A stretch of DNA of 64,000 nt from Oceanospirillum sp048264105 (GTDB lineage: Bacteria; Pseudomonadota; Gammaproteobacteria; Pseudomonadales; Halomonadaceae): positions 248,001-312,000 of the forward strand of contig JBLXDJ010000002.1 of the NCBI GenBank assembly GCA_048264105.1. The letters run 5' to 3'. The notes under the pieces were generated by a model. It was not told the origin of the DNA, ran no database searches, and saw nothing but the letters and a program-made list of their open reading frames with translations. A program made the translations under genes and the position numbers. Positions 44,828 through 53,474 of this stretch are shown in pieces; positions within the stretch are counted from its first letter, which is position 1, and every line of letters starts with the position of its first letter.

Positions 44828-46609
44828 ATGGCAGATACCGCCGAATTACTCGATATTATCGAGTCCCGCAAAATCAACACCCACTTCCAACCGATTATCG
44901 GCTCTCAGGGCGAGGGCATTTTTGCCTATGAAGCTCTGAGTCGCGGTCCTGCAGACAGCTATTTCTGCAGCCCGGTTCGTTTGTTTGAAGAAGCGAAGCA
45001 GCATCATCAGCTGTTTGCTTTAGAGGGGGTTTGTCGTCGTCGCGCGATTGAGAGTTTTTCCCGCCAGCAACTGCCCGGTAAGTTATTCCTGAATGTAACC
45101 CCGGAAACCCTTCTGCAGGCGGATCATCATAAAGGTTTAACATTAGATCTGTTGAATAGCTTTGGCCTGAGACCGGACCAGGTTGTCATTGAAATTACCG
45201 AGCACTCTCCGACCCATGATTATGAGCTGATGTGCCGCGCTGTCAGGCATTATCAGGGCGAAGGCTTTTCGATCGCTCTGGATGATCTGGGAGCGGGCTA
45301 CTCCAGTCTGCGCCTGTGGTCAGAGCTGCAGCCGGAGTATGTCAAAATCGACCGGCACTTTGTCTCCGGCATTGATAAGGACAAGGTGAAACGGGACTTT
45401 GTACGTTCCATCATCGAGATCGCAAGAGCGGTTAACAGTCAGGTGGTGGCGGAAGGGATAGAAACCCGTCAGGAGTTTGAAGCCCTGTCAGAGATCGGGG
45501 TGGACTATTTACAGGGCTATTATTTTGCCCGACCGCATCCACATCCGGTCAGGGAAGTATCCCAGTCAACTCAGATGGTCTGGAAACAGATCAAGGAGAG
45601 TAGAGAGATGTACAAGGATGAAGGGCAGATTGGACGTCTGAAACTTGATATTCCGCCCGTTGCGCCAGAAACCCTGGTTGAGGAAGTGGTGGATATTTTT
45701 GAACAGAATGAGCATTGGTTTTCTGTACCGGTGGTGTCCGGCGGTGTTCCGGTGGGCATGGTTAAGCGCTCCCGTTTGCTGCAGAAGCTGAGTAAAGCAT
45801 TTGGTCGTGATCTGTACAGTAAAAAGCCCGTGAGTCAGATTCTTGATCAGGACTTTATGTCTGTTGAGCGCCATATGCGGATGGAGAAGGTCAGTCAGCT
45901 GGTGACTCAGCGCAACCGGAACCGGTTGGAAGAGGACTTTATTCTGACCGAGAACGGCTACTACTACGGTGTGGGACAGGTGATCGACCTGCTCAAGATG
46001 ATCACCGAGATGCAGCTAAAAAGTGCCCAGAACTCTAACCCCCTTACCGGGTTGCCCGGCAATGTGCTGATTCAGGAACGAATTGACCAGCTGATTGCCA
46101 GCAAAACCCCCTTTGTGACCTGCTATTTCGATCTGGATAACTTCAAGCCCTATAACGATCAGTACGGTTATGCCAAAGGCGACGATATTCTCCTTAGTGT
46201 TTCGCAGCTGCTGAAGAAGCACTGTCATCCGCAGCTGGATTTTGTGGGGCATGTCGGTGGTGATGACTATGTGGTTATCTTCCAGAGCCCTAACTGGCAG
46301 GACTATGTGCAGAGTGCGCTGGCAGAGTTCAGTGTCTTCCGGCAGGAGTTCTACAGTGAAGATCACCTGGGTGATGGCGGTATCTGGGCTGAAGACCGCT
46401 TTGGCGAGAAACGCTTTTTTGGTCTGATGAGTATTTCGGTGGCGGCTATTGATTCTGAATCGGCGGATTTTGGCTCCGCGAAAGAGATCGCCAGCCAGCT
46501 GAGTCATATCAAACATGAAGCCAAGCATGCCAAAGGCAACAGTCTGGTGGCGCAGGTCGCAGGCAGCATTGTGAATCTGTTCTCAGAATCGGAAGAGTGT
46601 ATCGCCTGA
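44828..46609 (+). CDS. EAL-CBS-GGDEF cyclic-di-GMP protein
   Basis: This 593-residue cytoplasmic protein has an N-terminal EAL phosphodiesterase domain (about residues 15-245), a central CBS-pair-like region (about 270-395) and a C-terminal GGDEF domain (about 400-575). The EAL part keeps EAL at 35-37, LNVTPET, IEITEHSP, ALDDLGAGYSS, VKIDRHF, VVAEGIE and YLQGYYFARP, so it should hydrolyse c-di-GMP. The GGDEF signature is GGDDY at 477-481. The Glu-to-Asp and Phe-to-Tyr changes leave cyclase activity uncertain; the domain may sense GTP instead. CBS pairs commonly bind adenine nucleotides. There is no membrane segment. The gene has its own promoter region after the rpoS terminator. Confidence 0.9.
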   Translation: MADTAELLDIIESRKINTHFQPIIGSQGEGIFAYEALSRGPADSYFCSPVRLFEEAKQHHQLFALEGVCRRRAIESFSRQQLPGKLFLNVTPETLLQADHHKGLTLDLLNSFGLRPDQVVIEITEHSPTHDYELMCRAVRHYQGEGFSIALDDLGAGYSSLRLWSELQPEYVKIDRHFVSGIDKDKVKRDFVRSIIEIARAVNSQVVAEGIETRQEFEALSEIGVDYLQGYYFARPHPHPVREVSQSTQMVWKQIKESREMYKDEGQIGRLKLDIPPVAPETLVEEVVDIFEQNEHWFSVPVVSGGVPVGMVKRSRLLQKLSKAFGRDLYSKKPVSQILDQDFMSVERHMRMEKVSQLVTQRNRNRLEEDFILTENGYYYGVGQVIDLLKMITEMQLKSAQNSNPLTGLPGNVLIQERIDQLIASKTPFVTCYFDLDNFKPYNDQYGYAKGDDILLSVSQLLKKHCHPQLDFVGHVGGDDYVVIFQSPNWQDYVQSALAEFSVFRQEFYSEDHLGDGGIWAEDRFGEKRFFGLMSISVAAIDSESADFGSAKEIASQLSHIKHEAKHAKGNSLVAQVAGSIVNLFSESEECIA

Positions 46610-46650
46610 TATTCACCGGATTGAGGCTTGTCACGGAAATGAAATAAAAG

Positions 46651-46672
46651 TGTAGCAATACTGTCTTTTCAC
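46651..46672 (+). promoter_or_regulatory. Second copy of TGTAGCAAT-TGTC-TTTTCAC block
   Basis: TGTAGCAATACTGTCTTTTC matches the block at 44741 at most positions, including TGTAGCAAT, TGTC, TTTT and CAC. It lies about 110 bases before the DUF6482-like gene. The shared block suggests that the two neighbouring genes answer to the same factor. Confidence 0.4.
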
Positions 46673-46765
46673 CTGCGTATAAATGTCATAACACAAAGCG
46701 AAAATGACATTGTTGGTAAAAAGCCAACCAAGACAACAGAAAAGACAGATAACGAGATAATGATT

Positions 46766-47056
46766 ATGAAAATGACAGAACTACACCATCTGCTGAAGCA
46801 GCATCCGGCGACGGATATCCAGATTCAGTCTCATCATGAAGGTGTTTATTTCACCGTTGAGATTACCCATAACGAAAACACGCACCGTCTGCACGGCCAC
46901 AAAGGCAAGCCATTAGTGTTCCGTGATGAAGAATCCGCCCGCGACATGCTGCAGCAGCTGGGTGTGAATCAGGTTAAATCCCGCCGTATTCTTTCCCGTC
47001 TCAGCGCACTGGCACAGCCGGTGATCAACCAGAGCTGGCGCGCTCAGATCGCCTGA
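46766..47056 (+). CDS. Small DUF6482-like protein
   Basis: The product has 96 residues from the ATG at 46766, which is 9 bases after GAG; an ATG at 46760 would sit too close. It begins MKMTELHHLLKQHP and has a small alpha/beta pattern with YFTVEITHNENTHRLHG and FRDEESARDMLQQL, rich in His. It resembles the DUF6482 proteins of pseudomonads from memory. No function is known to me. A terminator overlaps its stop codon. Confidence 0.7.
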   Translation: MKMTELHHLLKQHPATDIQIQSHHEGVYFTVEITHNENTHRLHGHKGKPLVFRDEESARDMLQQLGVNQVKSRRILSRLSALAQPVINQSWRAQIA

Positions 47057-47092
47057 TTTTGCGGTGAAATAAACCGTCAGGTATTTTTTTTT
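47052..47092 (+). terminator. Terminator overlapping the DUF6482-like stop
   Basis: CCTGA-N5-CGGT pairs with ACCG-TCAGG and is followed by TATTTTTTTT. The left arm includes the stop codon. Confidence 0.65.
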
Positions 47093-47206
47093 ATTCCTCA
47101 GGACACGTTATCATAGCAACACCGTATAAGACTCAGATGCTGAGCTGCTTCCATGAAGGGGGTGAGCAATAAAGCAGGGTTGATGTGTTGTAAACAGGGA
47201 ATAACG

Positions 47207-48250
47207 ATGTCCGATGTTACCTTAGCTGCGAAAGCAGCCTCCGCTGCCACCGAATCTACCAGTAACGGCAGTGATTCAAACCTTCGTCAGGGTGTACTGC
47301 TGGTTAATCTGGGTACACCTGATGCACCCACCCCCGAAGCGGTCAAACGCTACCTTGCTGAGTTCTTACACGATCATCGCGTGGTTGATCTGACCCGCTG
47401 GCTTTGGTGCCCGATTCTGCACGGAATTATTCTTCAGGTACGACCCAAGCGTGTGGCTAAAGCCTATGCGGAAGTCTGGACGGATGATGGCTCACCGTTG
47501 TTGGCGATCAGCCGTCAGCAACAGGCGGCGGTGCAGAAGGAGTTGAATCATCGGGGTTTTGATCTGCCCGTTGAGTTGGCGATGACCTACGGAAATCCTT
47601 CAATGGCTGACAGCCTGCAGTCTCTGGTTGATCAGGGCGTTGAAGAGGTGATCGTGCTGCCTCTGTATCCTCAGTATTCCGCAACCACCACAGGTGCGGT
47701 GTTCGATAAGCTGGCTAAGGTAATTGCAAAGCGTCCTGAATTTCCGGCGTTAACTTTTATCCGTGATTATTATCGGCGTGATGGCTATCTGGATGCGCTG
47801 GCGCAGTCTGTTAAAGATCATTGGCAGGAACATGGCAAAGGTGAGCGACTGCTGATCTCTTTCCACGGTATTCCTAAGCGCTATGCTGATAATGGTGATC
47901 CGTATCCGCAGCATTGTCATCACACTGCCGAGCAACTGGCAGCGAGACTGGGTCTGAACGAAGGCGAGTGGTTATGCTGTTTCCAGTCCCGCTTTGGCCG
48001 TGAAGAGTGGCTGCAGCCTTACACGGATAAAACCCTCGAACAGTGGGGCAAAGAGATCGGTAAAGTTGATGTGATCTGTCCGGCGTTTTCTGCCGATTGT
48101 CTGGAGACTCTGGAAGAGATTCAGGTGGAAAATCGCGATATTTTCTGTGAAGCAGGCGGCGAATCTCTGAGCTATATTCCGGCATTGAATGCCCGTGAAG
48201 ATCATATCGGTCTGCTGACAGATCTGATCCAGCAGAAGATTACCGTATAG
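47207..48250 (+). CDS. hemH: Ferrochelatase
   Basis: HemH inserts Fe2+ into protoporphyrin IX, the last step of haem synthesis. The frame is open to 47153, but the ATG at 47207 follows CAGGGA and is preferred, giving 347 residues with a short Ala/Ser-rich lead. Motifs include GVLLVNLGTPDAP, LPLYPQYSATTTGAVFD, the SFHGIPKRYADNGDPYPQHC region with the catalytic His, CFQSRFGREEWLQPYTD and PAFSADCLETLEEI with its conserved Glu residues. Confidence 0.95.
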   Translation: MSDVTLAAKAASAATESTSNGSDSNLRQGVLLVNLGTPDAPTPEAVKRYLAEFLHDHRVVDLTRWLWCPILHGIILQVRPKRVAKAYAEVWTDDGSPLLAISRQQQAAVQKELNHRGFDLPVELAMTYGNPSMADSLQSLVDQGVEEVIVLPLYPQYSATTTGAVFDKLAKVIAKRPEFPALTFIRDYYRRDGYLDALAQSVKDHWQEHGKGERLLISFHGIPKRYADNGDPYPQHCHHTAEQLAARLGLNEGEWLCCFQSRFGREEWLQPYTDKTLEQWGKEIGKVDVICPAFSADCLETLEEIQVENRDIFCEAGGESLSYIPALNAREDHIGLLTDLIQQKITV

Positions 48251-48273
48251 CAAAGTGCCAATGTCAGAATGAA

Positions 48274-48313
48274 TAAAAAGCGCCCCGACCGAAAGGTTAG
48301 GGCGCTTTTTTTT
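48274..48313. terminator. Bidirectional hemH/rsmE terminator
   Basis: AAAAAGCGCCC-CGACC, a GAAA tetraloop, and GGTTA-GGGCGCTTTTTTTT lie between the convergent hemH and rsmE genes. Confidence 0.9.
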
Positions 48314-48352
48314 AGACCGCGGGGTCTGTATCGGTATGAAGCTGAACGCAGA

Positions 48353-49060
48353 TCAGAACAAGCGTGCCAGTAATGCTGTCACCGCTGTTTCCACCCGCAG
48401 AATACGTTCGCCAAGATGCACAGGTTGCAAACCCGCTTCGACCAGCTTATCGACCTCATAAGGGATAAAGCCGCCTTCAGGACCAATCGCCAGAGTGGTC
48501 TCTTCTTCCAGACCTCTCGGGCAGGCTTCAGCGCTACCGGGGTGTGCCACCAGTCCCCGGGTTCCGGCAACGATCTCAGGTAAGCGGTCTTCGACAAAGG
48601 GTTTGAACTGAGTTTCCAGAATCACCTCTGGCAGTTGGGTGTCCCGGGCCTGCTTCAGACCGAGAATCAGGTTGTCGTGGATTTTCTCCGGCTTCAGCTC
48701 CGGTGACATCCAATAGCTTTTCTCAACCCGTTTGGTATTAAGCAGGATAAGGCGTTTTACGCCCAGGGTGCTGATATGTTGCAGCGACCTTGCCAGCATA
48801 CGGGGGCGGGGTAATGCGAGAATCAGTGTCAGTGGCAGGGGTGCCGGTGGTGGCTGATCAAAGGAGGTTTGCAGGACAACCCCCTGATCATCCGACTGAA
48901 GCACAATTCCCTGTCCCATCAGTTGGTTCAGGCGACCCACTTTCAGGTGGTCACCCACCTCTGCCCGATGCACTTTCTGAATGTGCTGCGCTCTGTGATC
49001 ATCCAGACGAACTTTATCCTCGCTGATAAAGTCTGACTCATACAGTAAGATTAGATTCAT
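48353..49060 (-). CDS. rsmE: 16S rRNA (uracil(1498)-N(3))-methyltransferase
   Basis: RsmE methylates U1498 of 16S rRNA in the decoding centre. Two ATGs are close, at 49066 and 49060; the second is chosen because CAGGG lies 7 bases before it. The 235-residue protein has the N-terminal PUA-like domain (HIQKVHRAEVGDHLKVG) and a SPOUT methyltransferase domain with the knot motifs LVAHPGSAEACP, LAIGPEGGFIPYEVDKL and LGERILRVETAV. Confidence 0.94.
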   Translation of the reverse strand: MNLILLYESDFISEDKVRLDDHRAQHIQKVHRAEVGDHLKVGRLNQLMGQGIVLQSDDQGVVLQTSFDQPPPAPLPLTLILALPRPRMLARSLQHISTLGVKRLILLNTKRVEKSYWMSPELKPEKIHDNLILGLKQARDTQLPEVILETQFKPFVEDRLPEIVAGTRGLVAHPGSAEACPRGLEEETTLAIGPEGGFIPYEVDKLVEAGLQPVHLGERILRVETAVTALLARLF

Positions 49061-49194
49061 TGTCATACCCTGCTTTAGAAGCAGGCATCATAATCCGCTT
49101 AACAGGCAATGCAAGCACACACTGGCGATTTCCCTGAGCTGCCAACGCTATTTATTCAGGGTGATTCCTTCTCTGAGAATTACAGGATTCCATC

Positions 49195-49836
49195 ATGACC
49201 GCTTACCTGAAACAGCTTATACAGAATGATCAGCCCGCACTGGTTTATATCATGGACCCCATGTGCAGCTGGTGCTGGGCATTTAAACCTGTGCTGGTCT
49301 CGATACGGCAGGCATTTCCTGAGCTGGCTTATTACACCTTAGCGGGCGGTCTGGCTCCGGATAGCGATGAGCCGATGCCGGAAGCTCAGCAGTCTCAGAT
49401 CTCGGCGATCTGGCGCAAAATTGAAGCGCAGGTCGGCACCCGTTTTAATCATGATTTCTGGCAGGCGTGTCAGCCGCGACGTTCCACCTATCCATCCTGC
49501 CGTGCCTTACTCTTAGCCCGTAAGGTGCATAAGGCAGATGCGATGATCAGCGCGATTCAGAAAGCCTATTACCTGGATGCCCGTAACCCGTCTGACGATG
49601 ACACACTGATCGCCTGTGCGGAGGAGATTGGTATGGATGCCGGCGAGTTTGCGGCAGCACTGAATAGCGAGGAAACCCGGGATGAACTTGAACAGGAGTT
49701 GTCCTTTAATCACCGCTTAGGCGTGCGGAGTTTCCCGACACTGGTTCTGAAAAACGGTGATCAATGGCTGGAAATCGGTCTGGACTATAAAAATGCTGAT
49801 GCGATGATTTCGCAAATACGGGGAAGACTTGCTTAA
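49195..49836 (+). CDS. DsbA-family thioredoxin-fold protein
   Basis: The 213-residue protein carries the CSWC active site at residues 24-27 (DPMCSWCWAF), an inserted helical domain, and the cis-proline motif RSFPTLVL near the C-terminus. This is the FrnE/DsbA-like family. No signal peptide is visible, so it is likely cytoplasmic and not the periplasmic disulphide oxidase. The substrate is unknown; roles in thiol redox or isomerisation are inferred. Its stop overlaps the stop of the convergent small gene at 49833. Confidence 0.85.
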   Translation: MTAYLKQLIQNDQPALVYIMDPMCSWCWAFKPVLVSIRQAFPELAYYTLAGGLAPDSDEPMPEAQQSQISAIWRKIEAQVGTRFNHDFWQACQPRRSTYPSCRALLLARKVHKADAMISAIQKAYYLDARNPSDDDTLIACAEEIGMDAGEFAAALNSEETRDELEQELSFNHRLGVRSFPTLVLKNGDQWLEIGLDYKNADAMISQIRGRLA

Positions 49837-50042
49837 GCGGATGAGTCCGCCTCGGGATGGTTTTCACAGTTGGCTGAGCGGGGTTGGTTCAGGTTTCGCA
49901 GCAGCTCGGCATTTTTCATCATGCTCTTCCGACCGGCATCCAGCTGGGTCAGAATTTTCTGAAAGTCTCTGACGAACTGATCGTTACTGTCACTGATTTG
50001 CTGGTTCAGGGCTACGACCTGTTTGACGGCGTTTAAAGGCAT
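49833..50042 (-). CDS. Small helical protein, unknown
   Basis: The 69-residue product starts MPLNAVKQVVALNQQISD and is predicted to be mostly coiled-coil helix up to about residue 52, with a polar tail. A GGGAG ribosome binding site stands 9 bases before the ATG, which supports translation. The stop codon overlaps the end of the DsbA-family gene in a tail-to-tail arrangement. I do not recognise the family. The helical pattern could suggest oligomer formation or a phasin-like partner; this is only a guess. Confidence 0.55.
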   Translation of the reverse strand: MPLNAVKQVVALNQQISDSNDQFVRDFQKILTQLDAGRKSMMKNAELLRNLNQPRSANCENHPEADSSA

Positions 50043-50189
50043 GGTGATGACTCCCTTCGGATAAACATGGCATAGTAAGGTGTATTTATTAGCCTTGTTT
50101 GTATTGGAGCAAATTGATTCTGTTTAATAAACTTATTAAATGAATCTTTTTGTAACCCAATGGCCGAAGGGAGCCTGAGCCTGCCAGTG

Positions 50190-50360
50190 TCAGATTCTGG
50201 CACCTGCTCTTCTTCGGCTTCTGCCCGAAGAAACCACGCCTCCTATTTTGTCTTTAAGCCTTGTGCGTTTGCTTTCAAGTTGGCTTAACAAAGATTCAAG
50301 CTCAACTAACAGCTGATCGCTGCGGTAGAAAAGATGATTGCACGACTTTGAATGTTTCAT
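50190..50360 (-). CDS. Candidate 56-residue basic coiled-coil peptide
   Basis: An ATG at 50358-50360 follows GAGGGA at 6 bases, a very good ribosome binding site. The product begins MKHSKSCNHLFYRSDQ, has a leucine-rich heptad stretch (LLVELESLLSQLESKRTRL) and a Gly/Arg-rich basic tail. It is not much longer than chance for a 600-base gap, but the ribosome binding site and the heptad pattern argue for a real gene. It runs in the same direction as the 49833-50042 gene, 147 bases upstream, so the two could share a transcript. Confidence 0.4.
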   Translation of the reverse strand: MKHSKSCNHLFYRSDQLLVELESLLSQLESKRTRLKDKIGGVVSSGRSRRRAGARI

Positions 50361-50474
50361 TCTATCCCTCACTGGATATGTTTTTTGTTTTTTCCAGATG
50401 TTCTATGTGGGAATTAGAGAATGGCGGCTTTTACTTTCGATGTTAACCGTAAGCTCAAGCTAACAGAGCTCTGG

Positions 50475-50488
50475 TTGATCTGAATCAA
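50475..50488. promoter_or_regulatory. Perfect FNR/Anr box
   Basis: TTGAT-CTGA-ATCAA matches the FNR consensus TTGAT-N4-ATCAA in all ten fixed positions. It is 154 bases before the receptor gene at 50642 and 115 bases before the small minus-strand gene at 50360, so either could be the target. The rest of 50361-50641 is AT-rich without a gene. Confidence 0.6.
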
Positions 50489-50641
50489 AGAAATAAAGAT
50501 GTATTTTTGATTTATAAAAGGCTTTAACAACACAGGATAAATGTTTTGTTACGCATTAAAACAATGATCTGGCTTCGGGTGTTTGAATATTATTTTGTGT
50601 AACATTAGGTTTTTTGATTTTATCTGACTTGAGGTAGGCAA

Positions 50642-53368
50642 ATGTTTCTACAGGGATGTCGCCGCCAAATCCGGTTGTTAAGGGTTCTGGTGTTGCTGCC
50701 AGTGCTTTTAATATGGCCCGCTGTGAATGCTGCGGCCAGCCCGATCAAGCAGGAAGCCGCCCTGACCGGTCAGGAGCTGGGCTGGCTTAAAAACCGGATG
50801 GGTGTCGTCACTGTAGGCATCGCTTTTGTGCCGCCTCATACTCTGGCTCAGGATGAGCATGGAAACTATCGCGGTGTCGCAATGGATTTTCTGACGCTGA
50901 TTGAGCAGAAACTGCCGCTTCGTTTTAAGACCCGCTTTTACCCTTCTTATAGTGCAATGCTGGAAGGTGCCCGCAATGGTGAAGTCGATATGGTCTTTGC
51001 GGCCTCTGCGACGCCGGAGAGAGAGGAATATCTCACCTTCACATCGCCCTACACCTTTCTGGCTAATAAGATCTTTGTTCGTAAAACCGCTCAGGGTTTT
51101 GAGGATCTGGATGAGTTATCCGGCAAGACCGTTGCTGTGATTCGCTCGACCGCAATTGCCGAACACCTGCGGCTGTTGAACCCCGATATAAAACTGCTGG
51201 AACTGAAAAGTGCCCGGGACCTTATGCTGGCGGTGTCATCCGGCAACGCTGATGCGGCTGTCTCTGTGGTGGCCAGCGCCTGGTGGCATATCAAGCGCGA
51301 GGGGATCAGTAATCTTGATGTGAGCGGCGATGCGAACTTCAGTTATGCCGTGCGCTTTGCAACCCGAAAGGATCTGCCGGTACTGGCCGCTGTACTGGAG
51401 AAGGGGTTATACGGCATCAGTGATGAGGAGCGGGATGCTATTCATCGTCGCTGGCTGCATCCCGAACTGGCGGGGGTGATCGATAAAGAGCTGGTTTATC
51501 GCTATGCCGGGATTATTTTTACGATCTTCTTAGTGTCGCTGGTGGTCTTTGCACTGTTTTCAATTCGCCGGTTACGTAAAGAGATCGACCAGAGGCTGGA
51601 TACTGAGGTAGCCCTGAGAACCAGTGAGGAGCGTTTTGAACTGGCGATTCGGGGTACCAATGATGGTATCTGGGACTGGAATATTGAAACCGATGAGCTC
51701 TATCTGGCCCCGAGGTTTATGGAGATTCTGGGCCACCGTTCCCCGGAAGTCGGTCAGGAGTGGCGTGGTACTCAGCCATGGCTGGAAAAGGTTCATCCGA
51801 AAGATAAAGCATCTGTTCAGCAGGCGGTTCGGGAGCATATCGTTGACCATGTGCCGCTGGATATCCGCTATCGGGTTAAAAGCGAGCATGAAAACTGGCT
51901 TTGGTTGCGAATGAGAGGACAAGCCCAATGGAATGAGCAGGGCCGTGCCGTGCGTATGTGTGGCTCTATTATGGATATTACTGAAAGTAAGCGTGCCGAA
52001 GACGAGGTTCGGCGACTGGCTTACTTTGATCACCTGACCGGTGTTGCCAATCGCGAGCGCTTTAAGATCAGTCTTCAGGGGGCGGTCAACAAACTGAATG
52101 TTGAGGGTCAGCCGTTTGCCGTCATGTTTGTCGATCTCGATCATTTCAAACTGATCAATGATTCTCTGGGACACCGTGTCGGTGATCTTCTGCTATATAA
52201 AGTGGCCGGATTAATGCGACAGGTGCTGCCTCCCTCCAGTTTTCTGGGGCGCTTGGATGGCGACGAGTTTGCGATTCTGCTGGATACACCGTCTGGCGCT
52301 GTCGAGATCAAGCAGTGGGCAGAGCATCTGCTGAAAGAGTTGTCACAACCTATGGTGCTGGACGGTCATGAGCTGAGAGTGTCCGCCAGTATCGGGATTT
52401 CGCACTGGACTGAAGGCCTGTCCACGATTGAGCAGGTGATGGAGCAGGCGGATATTGCCCTGTCGGAAGTAAAACGCGAACAGCGTGGATATTATCGCTT
52501 CCATGAAGATCACATGAGCCAGCGAATTTATGAGACTACCCTGCTGGCCAAGGATCTTGAGAATGCTCAGTTGAATAACGAGCTGTTCCTGATGTTCCAG
52601 CCACAGATCAATCTGCAAAATGAGACGGTGATAGGCTGCGAAGCGCTGCTGAGATGGCACCATCCGGAGCATGGCATGATTTCGCCAGCGGTCTTTATCC
52701 CTCTGGCGGAAGAGCGTGGGCTGATTCACTATATTGGCCGCTGGGTATTAAATGAATCCTGCCGTCAGGCTCGGGCATGGCTGGATCAGGGCGTTCATTT
52801 TGGCGGGATAGGGGTCAATGTCTCCTCGTTGCAGTTGCTGGCACAAGGCTTTGTTGAGCAGGTCGAAGAGGCGCTGGAGCGTTTTCAGTTACCGGCAAAA
52901 TACATAGAGCTGGAAGTGACTGAAACGGTTCTGGTGCAGGATATTCAGCAGGCGGAGTTAGTGATGAACCGCCTTCGTATGATGGGCATTCGCTTCTCCA
53001 TTGATGACTTTGGTACCGGCTATTCTTCCCTGCTCTATCTGCAGCGTTTGCCGATCAGTCGCCTTAAGCTGGCGCAGGAGTTTGTGCGGGATACGATGAA
53101 TACCGGTGACTCCTACGGACAGAATGAGGCGGTTGTCGCTGCGGCTCTGCAGCTGGGGAAAAACCTGCGTATTCCGGTTATCGCTGAAGGCATAGAAACC
53201 TTTGCCCAGTTTGAATGGCTCAGGCATCAGGGATGCGATGAGGGGCAGGGCTATCTCTTTGCCAGACCTATGATGGCAGCCGACTTTAAGGCATTTATTT
53301 ATCACACGGAGTCTCACGGTATTCTGCCGGTTCCGGTCGACCCGGAAAGCAGCATGATGGTGAGCTAG
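50642..53368 (+). CDS. Periplasmic solute-binding/PAS/GGDEF/EAL receptor
   Basis: This 908-residue inner-membrane receptor has a signal sequence (about 1-31), a family-3 solute-binding domain in the periplasm (about 45-275, with TVGIAFVPPH and FTSPYTFLANKIFV), a membrane helix (about 288-307), a PAS domain (about 329-450), a GGDEF domain and an EAL domain. The GGDEF signature is DGDEF at 539-543, with Asp for the first Gly, so cyclase activity is doubtful. EAL stands at 667-669, with VNVSS, ELEVTET, SIDDFGTGYSSL, AEGIE and QGYLFARP also present; the usual KID reads LKLA, losing one Asp. It probably hydrolyses c-di-GMP in response to a periplasmic amino-acid-like ligand. An FNR box lies upstream and a terminator downstream. 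Confidence 0.92.
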   Translation: MFLQGCRRQIRLLRVLVLLPVLLIWPAVNAAASPIKQEAALTGQELGWLKNRMGVVTVGIAFVPPHTLAQDEHGNYRGVAMDFLTLIEQKLPLRFKTRFYPSYSAMLEGARNGEVDMVFAASATPEREEYLTFTSPYTFLANKIFVRKTAQGFEDLDELSGKTVAVIRSTAIAEHLRLLNPDIKLLELKSARDLMLAVSSGNADAAVSVVASAWWHIKREGISNLDVSGDANFSYAVRFATRKDLPVLAAVLEKGLYGISDEERDAIHRRWLHPELAGVIDKELVYRYAGIIFTIFLVSLVVFALFSIRRLRKEIDQRLDTEVALRTSEERFELAIRGTNDGIWDWNIETDELYLAPRFMEILGHRSPEVGQEWRGTQPWLEKVHPKDKASVQQAVREHIVDHVPLDIRYRVKSEHENWLWLRMRGQAQWNEQGRAVRMCGSIMDITESKRAEDEVRRLAYFDHLTGVANRERFKISLQGAVNKLNVEGQPFAVMFVDLDHFKLINDSLGHRVGDLLLYKVAGLMRQVLPPSSFLGRLDGDEFAILLDTPSGAVEIKQWAEHLLKELSQPMVLDGHELRVSASIGISHWTEGLSTIEQVMEQADIALSEVKREQRGYYRFHEDHMSQRIYETTLLAKDLENAQLNNELFLMFQPQINLQNETVIGCEALLRWHHPEHGMISPAVFIPLAEERGLIHYIGRWVLNESCRQARAWLDQGVHFGGIGVNVSSLQLLAQGFVEQVEEALERFQLPAKYIELEVTETVLVQDIQQAELVMNRLRMMGIRFSIDDFGTGYSSLLYLQRLPISRLKLAQEFVRDTMNTGDSYGQNEAVVAAALQLGKNLRIPVIAEGIETFAQFEWLRHQGCDEGQGYLFARPMMAADFKAFIYHTESHGILPVPVDPESSMMVS

Positions 53369-53408
53369 ACTTTTGAACGTGAGACCGTTCTGTCAGATGA
53401 CGAACACA

Positions 53409-53439
53409 AAAAAGGGGCTGCCAACCGGCAGCCCCTTTC
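53409..53439. terminator. Bidirectional terminator
   Basis: AAAGGGGCTGCC, loop AACC and GGCAGCCCCTTT form a perfect stem between the convergent receptor gene (ends 53368) and aminotransferase gene (ends 53475). Confidence 0.9.
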
Positions 53440-53474
53440 TATTTTCAGATACCAGCTTTTCGGAAATCAGCTGA

